NCBI GenBank assembly: GCA_946699565.1
Contig: CAMPDW010000007.1
Coordinates: 36,870 to 100,869, forward strand
Length of the DNA stretch: 64,000 nucleotides
Origin: an uncultured Commensalibacter sp.
Lineage (GTDB): Bacteria; Pseudomonadota; Alphaproteobacteria; Acetobacterales; Acetobacteraceae
Direction: 5' to 3'
Below the pieces are notes generated by a model. The model saw only the letters and a list, made by a program, of their open reading frames with translations, was not told the origin of the DNA and made no database searches. The first letter of the stretch is position 1. Each line of letters opens with the position of its first letter. Below are positions 55,191 to 64,000 of this stretch, piece by piece. The position numbers were made by a program, and so were the translations under genes.

Positions 55191-56042
55191 TCATGCTAAA
55201 AAATCCAATCCTATATCAAGAATAGGAGCACTATGCGTAATCCATCCTACCGAAATAAGGTCAACACCACTTTCTGCTACTGTACGTGCTGTATCTAGAG
55301 TTATACGACCTGAAGCTTCGGTAATAGCTTGATGATCAATCATTGCAACAGCTTCTTTTAACATTGCAGTTGTCATATTATCTAACAAAACAGCATCTAC
55401 ACCTATAGATAAGACCTCTTTTAATTGTTCCAAAGTATCAATTTCGATTTCAATCTTAACCATATGCCCGACTTTTCTCTTAGCTTTTTCTAATGCCTTA
55501 CGAACACCGCCAACAATTGCAATATGATTATCTTTAATTAAAACCGCATCATACAAGGCAAAACGATGATTCATTCCTCCTCCACAACGCACAGCATATT
55601 TTTCCATTAAGCGCAATCCAGGGGTTGTTTTTCTTGTACAAACTACATGGGCCTTTGTTCCAGCAATTGCCTTAACTATTTTATGGGTTACGGAAGCAAT
55701 ACCAGATAAATGACTCATAAAATTTAAAGCCGTTCTTTCACCTGTTAAAATAGCATGTGAAGAACCTTCAATAATTGCAATCTTGTCCCCTGGAGATAAA
55801 GAATCGCCATCATTTTTTAAAAATTTTATTTTTATCGTGGGATCAATTAAAATAAAAGATAAAGCTGCAATTTCTGCTCCTGATAGAATACCATTTTCTC
55901 TTGAAATCATTGCTACTTTTGAATGTTGATTTTCATCAACAACCGAATTCGTTGTAATGTCACCTGCTAGACCTAAATCTTCAAGCAAAGCATTACGAAT
56001 AATCGGCTCAATTAATATACGTGGCAAAGTGGAAATTGTCAT
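55191..56042 (-). CDS. nadC: Quinolinate phosphoribosyltransferase
   Basis: Converts quinolinate and PRPP to nicotinate mononucleotide. 283 residues: LLEDLGLAGDITTNSVV (about 19), SGIASVTHKIVKAIAGTKAH (about 113), VCTRKTTPGLRLMEKYAVRC (about 134-153) and GGGMNHRFALYDAVLIKDNH (about 154-173) are signature segments, with ELDTLEQ-type EIEIDTLEQL (about 198) and DAVLLDNM (about 217). The C-terminal ASGRITLDTARTVAESGVDL is the phosphate loop. Last gene of nadABC, 55 nt after nadB. Confidence 0.97.
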   Translation of the reverse strand: MTISTLPRILIEPIIRNALLEDLGLAGDITTNSVVDENQHSKVAMISRENGILSGAEIAALSFILIDPTIKIKFLKNDGDSLSPGDKIAIIEGSSHAILTGERTALNFMSHLSGIASVTHKIVKAIAGTKAHVVCTRKTTPGLRLMEKYAVRCGGGMNHRFALYDAVLIKDNHIAIVGGVRKALEKAKRKVGHMVKIEIEIDTLEQLKEVLSIGVDAVLLDNMTTAMLKEAVAMIDHQAITEASGRITLDTARTVAESGVDLISVGWITHSAPILDIGLDFLA

Positions 56043-56097
56043 AATACGCTCTCATTTATTAAATTAATCTTAAAAATCCGAATGCTTCATCCTCTTA

Positions 56098-57621
56098 TCA
56101 TAATATTTTTTTAGCATATTGATAAGCTTGATCAAAATGGAGGAAAGATCGATTGGTTTCAGGTAATGTTTGCGGAAAATCCTGACGATAATGTGCCCCA
56201 CGGGATTCCTTACGTAATAAAGCACTTACTGCAATCATTAAAGCGATATGTTCAGAATGAAGAACTGAATAGTTTTGATCAGCCTTTTTAATTAAATATA
56301 CTAATTGCCTTATTGCAGATTTTAGTGATTTTTCATCACGAATAATGTTGAGATGATGTTGCATAATATCCTTAACATCCAATAATGTATCCGTAATAAC
56401 AAAATGAGGGATTGGCACGTCCTCCAAACAGATTTGATCAGACTTTTTTTGTAAAATAGCTTTGGCTGCTCGCATCGCCATAACTGTAGCCTCTAATAGA
56501 GAATTACTGGCTAAACGATTGGCACCGTGCAAACCTGTGGATGCAACCTCTCCAACCGCCCATAACCCAGAGACAGACGTCTCACCATCAATATTTGTTC
56601 GAATTCCTCCCATATGAAAATGTTCAACAGGTTTAACAGGAATTAAATCAATTGCAGGATTGATACCCACATTTTTACATAATTGATTGATCGTTGGAAA
56701 ACGTGAAGCAAAACCTTCTCCCAAAGAAGACCTTGCATCAAGATAAACTTTTTTCTCTTGAAAAAGTTGGTTATAAATAGCCCGAGCAACCACATCACGA
56801 GGAGCCAATTCCTGTCCTTTTGTATCTGCCAAAAAACGTTGATTGTCACTATTAACTAGGATCGCACCTTCCCCTCGAACAGCTTCACTAATCAAGATTC
56901 GTGGAAAAACAGGGATATCTAATGTCGTCGGATGGAATTGAATAAATTCTAAATCTGCTAATTCAGCTCCTATCTCAGCCGCCAAAATCAGACCTTGACC
57001 AAAATTTTTAAGTGGATTTGTGCTTTCTTCAAACAATCCACCAATGCCACCTGTTGCTAATACAATATTTAAAGCAGCAATTAATTTGAATTGTCCATCA
57101 ATTTGAGCAATTAATCCCTGAACTTTATTCTTTTTTTTAAGTAAACGAACAGCAATAGCGTTTTCTATTATAGTAATTGAAGGTGTTTTCAAAACAACAT
57201 GCGTCAAAGCTTCAATCATGCCACGACCTGTTGCATCACCATGAATATGAAATATTCTACGATGACTATGAGCACCTTCCAACCCTAGTTTAGGTTTACC
57301 GTTAAAATCATGATCAAATTCAACGTTATATTTTTCCAAAGTTGTTATGGCTTGCCGACCTTCATTTAAAATTGTTATTACTGCCTGTTGATCACATAAT
57401 CCTGCGCCAGCAATTAATGTATCTTTTATATGATCCGAACTATCTTTTTCTTCATAACTTGCTGCTGCAATACCTCCTTGTGCATAATAGGTAGATGTTT
57501 CTCCACCCAATTTCTCTTGCGTTAATAATAAAACTGGTAATGGTGCCAATTGCAAAGCCGTCACTAATCCAGCCAACCCACTACCAATAACAACAACAGG
57601 TGACTGAATGATCGTGTTCAT
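56098..57621 (-). CDS. nadB: L-aspartate oxidase
   Basis: FAD enzyme that oxidises L-aspartate to iminoaspartate for quinolinate synthesis. 507 residues: [20 protein letters not shown] (about 9-28) is the FAD fold, [11 protein letters not shown] (about 44), [20 protein letters not shown] (about 114) and [11 protein letters not shown] (about 220) the catalytic region, HFMGGI-type [20 protein letters not shown] (about 341) and [19 protein letters not shown] (about 362) the closing motifs. The start overlaps the nadA stop by 4 nt. Confidence 0.97.
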   Translation of the reverse strand: MNTIIQSPVVVIGSGLAGLVTALQLAPLPVLLLTQEKLGGETSTYYAQGGIAAASYEEKDSSDHIKDTLIAGAGLCDQQAVITILNEGRQAITTLEKYNVEFDHDFNGKPKLGLEGAHSHRRIFHIHGDATGRGMIEALTHVVLKTPSITIIENAIAVRLLKKKNKVQGLIAQIDGQFKLIAALNIVLATGGIGGLFEESTNPLKNFGQGLILAAEIGAELADLEFIQFHPTTLDIPVFPRILISEAVRGEGAILVNSDNQRFLADTKGQELAPRDVVARAIYNQLFQEKKVYLDARSSLGEGFASRFPTINQLCKNVGINPAIDLIPVKPVEHFHMGGIRTNIDGETSVSGLWAVGEVASTGLHGANRLASNSLLEATVMAMRAAKAILQKKSDQICLEDVPIPHFVITDTLLDVKDIMQHHLNIIRDEKSLKSAIRQLVYLIKKADQNYSVLHSEHIALMIAVSALLRKESRGAHYRQDFPQTLPETNRSFLHFDQAYQYAKKIL

Positions 57622-58586
57622 ACTTCTAACATCCGTTTAATTGAGAGTCGTGCCTTATTAACAATAGAAGGATCAATTATGACTTCGTATTTATTTTCTT
57701 CCAACGACATAAGAATATTATCCAAGGTTATACGCTGCATATGTGGACATAAATTACAAACACGGATAAATTTAACTTCCGGATGTAAAACTGCCAGGTT
57801 GTCACTCATTGAACATTCAGTAAGTAAAATAACTTCATCTGCCCTGCCCTGTTTAATAAAATCAGACATTTCAGCCGTAGAACCCGAAAAATCTGCAGCA
57901 TTGATTACAGCTGGCGGAGATTCTGGATGAACCAAAATAGAAGCTTCTGGATAATCTTTCTTTAATTGTTCAACTTCTTGAGGTGTAAAACGCTCATGAA
58001 CTTCACAATGTCCTTTCCAGGTAAGTATTTCAACATTCGTTTGTTTGGCAATATTTTGCGCTAAATACTCATCTGGAATCATGATTACCTTTGGCACCCC
58101 AAGAGCCTCAACAACTTTTTTAGCATTTCCTGAAGTGCAGCAAATATCAGATGCAGCTTTTACAACCGCAGAAGTATTAACATAAGTAATAATCGGTATT
58201 CCAGGATATTTCTTACGCAATTCTATAACATCTTTAACTGTAATAGATTCCGCCAATGAACATCCTGCTTTCAGGTCTGGAATTAAAACTGTTTTATCAG
58301 GATTAAGCAACTTGGTCGTTTCAGCCATAAAATGCACACCAGCCACCACAATGACATCCGCGTCAATTTTTTCTGCTTCACGAGCCAAAGCCAAACTATC
58401 GCCAACAATATCAGCAACTGTATGAAATATTTTGGGTATTTGATAATTATGTGCCAAAATAACAGCATTACGCTCTTTTTTAAGCTGATTAATCCTTTGA
58501 ATTTTCTTTGTTAGGCTTATTCGTTCTGGGGCAGCAGCTATTCTGCCCAATTTTTTCTTTATTTGATCAGGGAAAACCTGCTGCAT
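57618..58586 (-). CDS. nadA: Quinolinate synthase A
   Basis: [4Fe-4S] enzyme that condenses iminoaspartate with dihydroxyacetone phosphate to quinolinate. 322 residues in three similar domains. [20 protein letters not shown] (about 38), [11 protein letters not shown] (about 108, cluster Cys), [20 protein letters not shown] (about 141), [20 protein letters not shown] (about 219) and LPHMQRIT-type [12 protein letters not shown] (about 286, cluster Cys) are clear. TAAAAGGAG lies 7 nt ahead of the ATG and abuts a 19-bp palindrome. Confidence 0.97.
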   Translation of the reverse strand: MQQVFPDQIKKKLGRIAAAPERISLTKKIQRINQLKKERNAVILAHNYQIPKIFHTVADIVGDSLALAREAEKIDADVIVVAGVHFMAETTKLLNPDKTVLIPDLKAGCSLAESITVKDVIELRKKYPGIPIITYVNTSAVVKAASDICCTSGNAKKVVEALGVPKVIMIPDEYLAQNIAKQTNVEILTWKGHCEVHERFTPQEVEQLKKDYPEASILVHPESPPAVINAADFSGSTAEMSDFIKQGRADEVILLTECSMSDNLAVLHPEVKFIRVCNLCPHMQRITLDNILMSLEENKYEVIIDPSIVNKARLSIKRMLEV

Positions 58587-58599
58587 AATATTCTCCTTT

Positions 58600-58618
58600 T
58601 ATACTCAATTTGAGTATA
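58600..58618. promoter_or_regulatory. 19-bp palindromic operator candidate upstream of nadA
   Basis: TATACTCAA-T-TTGAGTATA is a perfect inverted repeat (9-bp arms, single central T), lying in the 67-nt gap between the nadQ-type regulator gene and nadA, just next to the nadA ribosome binding site. A dimeric regulator bound here could block nadABC transcription or translation initiation. The binding protein is most likely the adjacent nadQ product (inference). Confidence 0.65.
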
Positions 58619-58653
58619 TATATAATAATTTTATCCTTAAATTGAAAGCGTTG

Positions 58654-59565
58654 TCAATTACGAACTAAAGGCAGTTTCGAACCTTCCATTTCCCTCGCAT
58701 CAAGAATAGATTTCTGATAACGAAAAAGCTTGGCAGGCCGACCTCGATATTGGTCAGTAATATGACCTGTTTCTTCTATTAAATTCTGTTGTTCGATCAT
58801 TCTTCGAAAATTCGATTTATGTAGAGAACGACCAATAATTCGTTCAATTGTTTTTTGTAATTGTAATAAAGTAAATTCCATAGGCATTAATTCAAAAACC
58901 AATGCTTTATATTTAATTTGAGCCCGTAAACGACCAATTGCCGTTGCCAAAATACGACGATGATCAGCATACATTTTTAATCCTACATCAATTCCTTCTT
59001 GCCCTATATAAGCGCAAGATTCAGGAATTAAACCAGCCTCATAGAGCAATTCATAACGTTGAAGAATAAGATCTTCGTTCCATGAATAATCATTTGAACC
59101 AAATAAAAAATCAATACGTCGTTTTATAGTTTCAGCATCTTCTATTTTTTGTCGTTGCCATTGATATAAGGCCCCAACCAATTTCCGCTTTATATTTTTG
59201 ATATTGACATTTTGTTCATCTTCCCATGGGAAATATTCATACCAACTGTGCCATTCTGTTTCATGAAGTTTGAAATTTTGTTGCCTTACCAATCCAAGAT
59301 AACTGATTGAAATCGTATGAATTTTCGAGTGATTGAAAATACGATTTTGATCTGCAAACGTATAAAGCTGTTCTAAAAACCCAACTGGATAACGAGTTTG
59401 TTCATGAATCCATGCCCTTAACCCTAATTGTAAACTTTGATGCCTCAATTCAAATGGGCCAGAAGGAAGTGTTGACCCTTTATTAATTGTCATTACATAA
59501 GGTGTATAATTAATAATTGACACTAACACAGCGATTAATTCAGTTTGAGTTAAGGCTGCCAGCAT
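58654..59565 (-). CDS. nadQ: NadQ-type (COG4111) regulator of NAD synthesis
   Basis: 303 residues. The N-terminal part is Nudix-like without a catalytic Nudix box (FELRHQSLQLGLRAWIHEQT, about 38-57; GFLEQLYTFADQNRIF, about 62). The middle is helical (WQRQKIEDAETIKRRIDFLF, about 134). The C-terminal winged HTH spans about 225-290: FTLLQLQKTIERIIGRSLHK then SNFRRMIEQQNLIEETG and YRGRPAKLFRYQ, a typical wing. This combination belongs to the COG4111 proteins described as repressors of nad genes in alphaproteobacteria. It directly precedes nadA. The family call is firm, the NadQ name relies on context. Confidence 0.85.
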   Translation of the reverse strand: MLAALTQTELIAVLVSIINYTPYVMTINKGSTLPSGPFELRHQSLQLGLRAWIHEQTRYPVGFLEQLYTFADQNRIFNHSKIHTISISYLGLVRQQNFKLHETEWHSWYEYFPWEDEQNVNIKNIKRKLVGALYQWQRQKIEDAETIKRRIDFLFGSNDYSWNEDLILQRYELLYEAGLIPESCAYIGQEGIDVGLKMYADHRRILATAIGRLRAQIKYKALVFELMPMEFTLLQLQKTIERIIGRSLHKSNFRRMIEQQNLIEETGHITDQYRGRPAKLFRYQKSILDAREMEGSKLPLVRN

Positions 59566-59644
59566 AAATATCCTTTAATCTAAAATGTTGATTAAATCTA
59601 ATATAAAATTAATTTATAAGATTTTTAAACCAAATTAAATAATT

Positions 59645-61414
59645 TTAAAGATTAACCCCTATCTCAAAACATGCAATCCAGCCTTCGGATGTAAGAATGG
59701 AAGAAGCAAAAGCATGCGTTACAGAAGCATTCCATAATACAGGACCATCTTTTTTTCGCAAACCAATACCACCACTTCCAATGTTCCCAACTTTAGGTTT
59801 ATCAAGATTATAGGATGTTTGATATACTGCACGGGTTATTCCTGCATCAAAAGCTCCATATAATTCTGCTTTTTCCAAAAATGTTTTACAGAAAAATTGA
59901 TAACCACCACAATGCATATGATCTGTTGGTAATGTCCAAGAAAGATCATTACGAATATATATCCCAGCATTGCCAGCCAAATTCTGACGAATAAATCCCC
60001 TTACCGTATAAGGTCCTCCTATCTGCATCTGTTCATTATTATACTGGTTTTTATTGCTATACTCACCATGTATGAAAGTATGCCATGCTATTTTTTTTGT
60101 TATGGGTTGATCACCTTGAATATCAAAAATAAATTTTATAAAACGTGTACGAGGAGCATATTTTTCCGTATTATCAATCCAGGTTTTAGTCATAATACCA
60201 TTTAACCCCATCTTAGCTCCTATATTAATGTACCAAACACGATCCCATAATTTAGTATATTCATTTAATGTCACATTTAACATGGATAAACGTGCACTTT
60301 TATATTTCTCTAAATTATGATTTTTATAATTCATAAAAGATTTTGTCTGATAAGAAATAATTAATGACGTTACGCCTATTAAATCCCTTGTTAAAACACG
60401 AGAAATACCTACATGAAAATCTTTTTGTGTTACATCTTCACGATAAAGAGCCATTTTAGGACCATCATGATACATATCATCAGACCGCCACCATCCGCAC
60501 CATATAAGCCAAGGGCCCATAGGAATTGAACCCTCTGCTGAAAAAAAAGTATTATGTCCAAATTTTTGCCGAGTGTTTAAAGAATGATCATATTCAAATG
60601 ACCACATATCCAATACACCAAATAAATCTGCAAGAACAAGATTAGAACGTGCTATGGTTCGGGCAGAAACACTTTGCCCGTTATTATCAGTCGTAATCTT
60701 GCCATGAACAATACCTGGTTTAGGTGTTTTAACTTCAACAATAGATGTATTATTTTGACTACCCTTATTAATTTTTAATGACGTTTTCCAATTAGGTAAT
60801 CGATTCATGTTATCTAATCCCTGTTTCAAATCATTTAAATCCAAAACATTTCCAGCAACCCAAGGAAAAGCCGTTATTTCATGTAAACGTTTATTATTAC
60901 CTGTAAATTCAAATCCTTCTATTCTGCCTTCAATAATCACAATACGCAAATGACCAGAAGATAAATCCTGTTGTGGAAGATAAGCACGCGTTGTTAAAAA
61001 ATTAGTTTTTAAATACGCTTCGTTCAACGTATTTAAAATCGTATTAATATTTGAAACCGTTAAACAACGATGATTCCATTTTTCAACAAGTCCCTCAATT
61101 TTTTCTTTTGATAACCCATAAAAATTTTCAATATCAATTTTTTCAACTTGAACACACCCTTTTATTTGAGGTGTAAATTTATCACTCTGATTTACTGAAA
61201 TATCATTGGACAAAGGTAATTCCATGTCCATTAATTCTTGGCGTTGTCTATAGCTCTGATATTGTAATGAATTATAATATTGGTTATTTCCATATCCATA
61301 TGTTTTAACATTGAACAAAAAAACGTTAAAAAAACTGATCAATAAAATCTTGAAGAATAATGATCGTCTATCTGTTAAAATTTTAATCCAATAATTATAC
61401 ATGGTACGATTCAT
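59645..61414 (-). CDS. TpsB-type outer-membrane transporter (FhaC/ShlB family)
   Basis: 589 residues. A hydrophobic stretch at about 18-40 is a signal peptide. A POTRA domain (about 85-165: CVQVEKIDIENFYGLSKEKI, TILNTLNEAYLKTNFLTTRA then YLPQQDLSSGHLRIVIIEGR) is followed by a second POTRA-like part and a 16-stranded barrel. In the barrel IGGPYTVRGFIRQNLAGNAG (about 461) is the conserved VRG-F motif of loop L6. The C-terminus ends in GVNL-type strand residues. Such proteins secrete a filamentous adhesin or hemolysin (TpsA). No TpsA gene lies on either side, and the nadQ gene follows 79 nt later. Confidence 0.9.
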   Translation of the reverse strand: MNRTMYNYWIKILTDRRSLFFKILLISFFNVFLFNVKTYGYGNNQYYNSLQYQSYRQRQELMDMELPLSNDISVNQSDKFTPQIKGCVQVEKIDIENFYGLSKEKIEGLVEKWNHRCLTVSNINTILNTLNEAYLKTNFLTTRAYLPQQDLSSGHLRIVIIEGRIEGFEFTGNNKRLHEITAFPWVAGNVLDLNDLKQGLDNMNRLPNWKTSLKINKGSQNNTSIVEVKTPKPGIVHGKITTDNNGQSVSARTIARSNLVLADLFGVLDMWSFEYDHSLNTRQKFGHNTFFSAEGSIPMGPWLIWCGWWRSDDMYHDGPKMALYREDVTQKDFHVGISRVLTRDLIGVTSLIISYQTKSFMNYKNHNLEKYKSARLSMLNVTLNEYTKLWDRVWYINIGAKMGLNGIMTKTWIDNTEKYAPRTRFIKFIFDIQGDQPITKKIAWHTFIHGEYSNKNQYNNEQMQIGGPYTVRGFIRQNLAGNAGIYIRNDLSWTLPTDHMHCGGYQFFCKTFLEKAELYGAFDAGITRAVYQTSYNLDKPKVGNIGSGGIGLRKKDGPVLWNASVTHAFASSILTSEGWIACFEIGVNL

Positions 61415-61985
61415 TATTAAATGATAATAAATTCTATCGTTAGAATAGAATAATTATTAGATTAAAGTACTAAATAGCACAAACATTCAATAAAATTATA
61501 ATTATAAATAAAAAAATGATAAATTAAATTATTATTTAAACTTAATTAATAAAATATAACTTTCATTAACCAATAGTCAATGTATAGTATATTTGTTTTT
61601 TAGAGCAATTTAAAGTAAACATTACTTCATAAATTGCCTGATTATTGCAAAAGATATATTTGTAAAATGAATATATAAAAGCAAATCCCTAACTATTAAT
61701 TCAATCCACATTTTTTAAATTGTTGAGATCTACATCAGTATAAGAAATAATAGCCAATCAATTGATTTTTTAAAATGAATTAAAATCTATATATACTTTT
61801 TTTAAAAAAATAATTTTTCAATCATTCTATATCCTTTTATAATTGTAATTTAAAAATTTTATTATGATCAAGAAACAATCATTTTGATAACTAAGTTTAA
61901 TAGTTAATTTTTAAATTAATACAAATAAAATTGTTTTTTACAATTATAAAAAATTTTTAGAAAAAATAAATAAATTGAGTTTATA
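61415..61985. other. Intergenic, no gene seen
   Basis: AT-rich spacer upstream of the TpsB gene. No ORF, hairpin or RNA gene could be supported, and there is no TpsA fragment. Confidence 0.4.
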
Positions 61986-62706
61986 GTGAATAAAAATAAA
62001 AAACGATACAAAAATATAATTAGCAAACATATTGAATGATATCGTTTAAAAAATAAGTATACCCAAGAAAATTTAGCCAACATTATTGGCTGTAAACAAT
62101 AAACAGTATTAAAAAAGAAAGAATCAAACGTAGTAAATATCTTCCTTATATTGCTAAAACTTAAGTATTAATATTGAAGACTTAGATCCAAACTTAAAAA
62201 ATAAAGTCCCATACCTAAGACCTTAAACCAAAGAATAATGAAAAAGAGCTCAAAATCATAGAACAAAATCTTAATATAAATAATATTCATGATATTACAA
62301 ATTCACAAAAAACACTGCAAAATCATATTAAAAAATTAGATGGTGACATTCCAATTTTCGCTACAATTAAAGAGATAAATTATTACTTTTAAATAACTAG
62401 CACACTTGTTGAATTCATTCCAAAATTCTATTCCTGTTTATTTGAAAAATGATGCTTTCGGTATGATGATTGATAATCAAACTATGGAACCTTTATCTCG
62501 TATTGGCGATTTTATTATCAACAACCCAAGAAAAACAATAAAAGACAATAATGTTACATCTTATCACAAGATATGAAAATGGAATAACAATTTATACAAT
62601 TGATGTATTAGTTCACGAAAACCCATTATCATAAACAATCAAACAATATAAACTTTTTTCTAATGTTCCGTTTGCTAACAACCATTTAAAAAAAATGGTG
62701 TCTTAA
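61986..62706 (+). pseudogene. Phage-type repressor (HTH + S24 peptidase-like), decayed
   Basis: A GTG-start frame (VNKNKKRY) soon stops, but adjacent frames give RLKNKYTQENLANIIGC (about 62045, HTH helix 2-3), a helical linker, and further on VYLKNDAFGMMIDNQTMEPL then SRIGDFIINNPRKTIKD (about 62435-62530), the S24/LexA-like peptidase segment (family: DxSMEPxxxxGD). Here Thr stands in place of the catalytic Ser. Stops and frame jumps are frequent. The end is at about 62706. A prophage repressor that has lost function. Confidence 0.7.
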
Positions 62707-62736
62707 TAAATCTATAATTTAAAAAGGGTTATAATC

Positions 62737-63116
62737 ATGAATGATTTTATCCCATTTGGAATTGCTATTAGGCAATTACGGATAAAATTAAGAATAAGAA
62801 TGTATAATATGGCTAAAAAATTTAAGCTGCTTACCTAGTATTTTTATCTTCTGTTGAAAATCTCCATCGTCCAATTCCCGATAAGTATATTAATAAAATT
62901 TTTCAAATACACAGTTTACTAAATAATGAGGCTAACAAGCTTAATCAAGAAGCTTATACTATATCCATGTAACGCATTCCTATAAACCATTTAAACTTAA
63001 ATAAAAAAGAATTAATGGCCACTTTTGCGTGCGTTATTCCTTTCATGTCTGATAAAGACTTAAATGCAATTGATAAATATCTCGATAAAACATCTAATAA
63101 TAAAGGTAAAAAATGA
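62737..63116 (+). pseudogene. XRE-family HTH protein, broken
   Basis: MNDFIPFGIAIRQLRIKLRI (ATG 62737, AAAAAGGG Shine-Dalgarno) runs into a TAG after about 33 codons. Another frame resumes as FLSSVENLHRPIPDKYINKI (about 62842), the recognition-helix part of a Cro/C1 HTH. After a second stop it continues as LNLNKKELMATFACVIPFMS then DKDLNAIDKYLDK (about 62990), ending in TGA at 63114. Overlaps the next small frame. It may have been an antitoxin or phage regulator. Confidence 0.65.
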
Positions 63117-63373
63117 TATATAAATTCACGGTTATTAACTCTGAATGGCAGGCTAATACAGCAAGCAGGAATATTATTAATTCCCCTCCCCCCGATAAAG
63201 CAGAAAAATTTTGGGATCATGAAATATGCTCTCAGAAATGTAGAATCTTCTTAACCACCATTAAAATAACAATAATGTTAAATCATATTTTAAATTTATC
63301 GTTTTTTTTTAAAACTCTCCTCCAAATGCTTATCTGCACAATCATAATAAAGATTAAATCGCTTTTCTGTTGA
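63113..63373 (+). pseudogene. Short ORF, possible ImmA/IrrE-type fragment (uncertain)
   Basis: The 86-codon ORF starts MIYKFTVINSEWQANTASRN, where EWQANT is reminiscent of the ERQANxFA segment of ImmA/IrrE metallopeptidases, often encoded right after an XRE regulator. The remainder (KAEKFWDHEIC) and the Ile/Leu-rich end do not continue the match, so the gene is probably truncated or shifted. The start overlaps the stop of the preceding HTH frame (ATGA). Little more can be said. Confidence 0.25.
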
Positions 63374-63408
63374 AAGCTTTATATTTTCACAAAAAATTTG
63401 GATTAATG

Positions 63409-63754
63409 TTTAACTTAACATCAACTGGAAACAAAATTTTTATTTTTCTTTCATGGTCAATTCAAACACATTCAGTTGGTAAAAATTTAGTTCCTTTAAC
63501 AACTTATGAATTAAAAATTTTTCTTAAAGACAATCCAAAATATCAAATAAATATTCCAACTATAAGAAGAGGTCTTGATAAAATGGGTAAAAGAAAAAAA
63601 GAGCTTAACGACTATATGAATGTTAGCGTGCCTACTGTATCAAAATGGGGAAACAGGCGTTAATGATGTTACTTAGACAAGATTAAAGAATATTGCCGAA
63701 TATTTTAAAATTACAGTCCCAGAGTTGCTCTCTGATCCCGAAGATATTAAATGA
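63409..63754 (+). pseudogene. XRE-like HTH protein, frameshifted at the C-terminus
   Basis: An open frame from 63370 (ATG at 63409) gives LKIFLKDNPKYQINIPTIRR then GLDKMGKRKKELNDYMNVSV and PTVSKWGN, a Cro/C1-type HTH. It then leaves frame: the family-like continuation GVNDVT-stop-DKIK..IAEYFKITVPELL then SDPEDIK is in another frame and ends at 63754. So this too is broken near its end, although the HTH itself is intact. Confidence 0.5.
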
Positions 63755-63916
63755 TTCTTTAAAGCTAGAAGAATAAGTAAAAATATGAATAAAGATACTT
63801 ATAACACCTGGATTGAAGTTGGAAATATTATACAAAATAAAAATAATTTACTTTAAAAAATAAATTAAACTCATAAAGGAAACCAAACCTTTGATCAACT
63901 ACAGTACAAACAAAAA

Positions 63917-63942
63917 AAAGACCGAGCAGCAACTCGATCTTT
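63917..63942. terminator. Terminator-like hairpin
   Basis: AAAGACCGAG (63917-63926) and CTCGATCTTT (63933-63942) form a 10-bp stem with one mismatch and a 6-nt loop. A-rich on its left and TTTCCC on its right. It would separate the XRE remnant from the ORF starting at 63975. Confidence 0.4.
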
Positions 63943-63974
63943 CCCTTAAACTCATAATCAGGAGTAGATTTTAA

Positions 63975-64000
63975 ATGTCCATCACTTATACATTAAAAAA
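63975..64000 (+). CDS. Possible start of a gene leaving the window
   Basis: ATG at 63975 opens MSITYTLK with CAGGAG about 10 nt upstream, just after a terminator-like hairpin. Only nine codons are visible, so identity is unknown. Confidence 0.3.

Noticed and set aside
1-64000. Intact insertion sequences, rRNA genes, CRISPR arrays, additional tRNAs
   Set aside because: Both strands were scanned for transposase motifs, T-arm consensus and regular repeats; only one tRNA was found and nothing else could be supported.

Overview
The window looks like a chromosomal segment of a strongly A+T-rich alphaproteobacterium, most likely a host-associated member of the Acetobacteraceae (Commensalibacter-like). 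I infer this from the gene content: a gatCAB operon, a thiOSGEF operon, a COG4111 (NadQ-type) regulator beside nadABC, the rsmB-rpe-heparinase II/III cluster, a WD40 gene paired with a CobW-type GTPase, and DUF1489 and DUF4186 genes. The family-level assignment is an inference from general knowledge, not from a database search.

Layout. 0-2 kb: the start of an ssb-like gene leaving the window and two small regulators (XRE, MarR-like). 2.1-5.6 kb: thiamine thiazole operon thiO-thiS-thiG-thiE-thiF on the minus strand. 6-9.2 kb: cyanase, then an anaerobic ribonucleotide reductase operon in which the glycyl-radical segment of NrdD is a separate 61-residue ORF between nrdD and nrdG. 9.2-16.4 kb: a gene graveyard holding a dead LysE/ArgO exporter, two tiny SD-led ORFs, prophage tail-type remnants, and a decayed restriction-modification-type island (MmeI-like methyltransferase, an unidentified middle gene, and a T5orf172/GIY-YIG protein). 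16.4-19.9 kb: tRNA-Ser(GCU) and gatCAB. 20-24 kb: a dead ynfA, a GNAT acetyltransferase and a COG2509-type flavoprotein. 24-28.3 kb: a metal-handling cluster (two CDF transporters, WD40 protein, His-rich CobW-type GTPase). 28.3-31 kb: an O-antigen ligase-like protein and an orphan TauA-like binding protein. 31-34.9 kb: two adjacent cysteine desulfurases, a [2Fe-2S] ferredoxin and mnmA, a sulfur-transfer operon. 35-49.8 kb: hydrolase, two permeases, DUF4186, GT4 and heparinase-family envelope genes, rpe, rsmB, GT2, yggS, kup, hemW and a broken DUF1489 gene. 50-53.5 kb: metE and divergent metR. 53.6-54.9 kb: a lipoprotein lytic transglycosylase with a SPOR domain. 55-59.6 kb: nadQ-nadA-nadB-nadC with a 19-bp palindrome in front of nadA. 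59.6-61.4 kb: an orphan TpsB (FhaC/ShlB) outer-membrane protein. 62-64 kb: a second prophage-type regulatory remnant with at least three broken HTH genes.

Several clusters share a sulfur and metal theme. Cysteine desulfurases can supply sulfur to MnmA, ThiS and Fe-S proteins (NadA, NrdG, HemW). The thi and nad operons make cofactors, and MetE and the CDF/CobW genes are zinc-linked. Decay is widespread: about ten recognisable genes carry stops or frameshifts, often at homopolymer runs or at Trp/Gln codons turned into stops. This fits a recently host-restricted genome. I found no CRISPR array, no intact insertion sequence, no rRNA, only one tRNA, and no TPP riboswitch ahead of the thi operon. 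The most noteworthy observation is the split class III ribonucleotide reductase.
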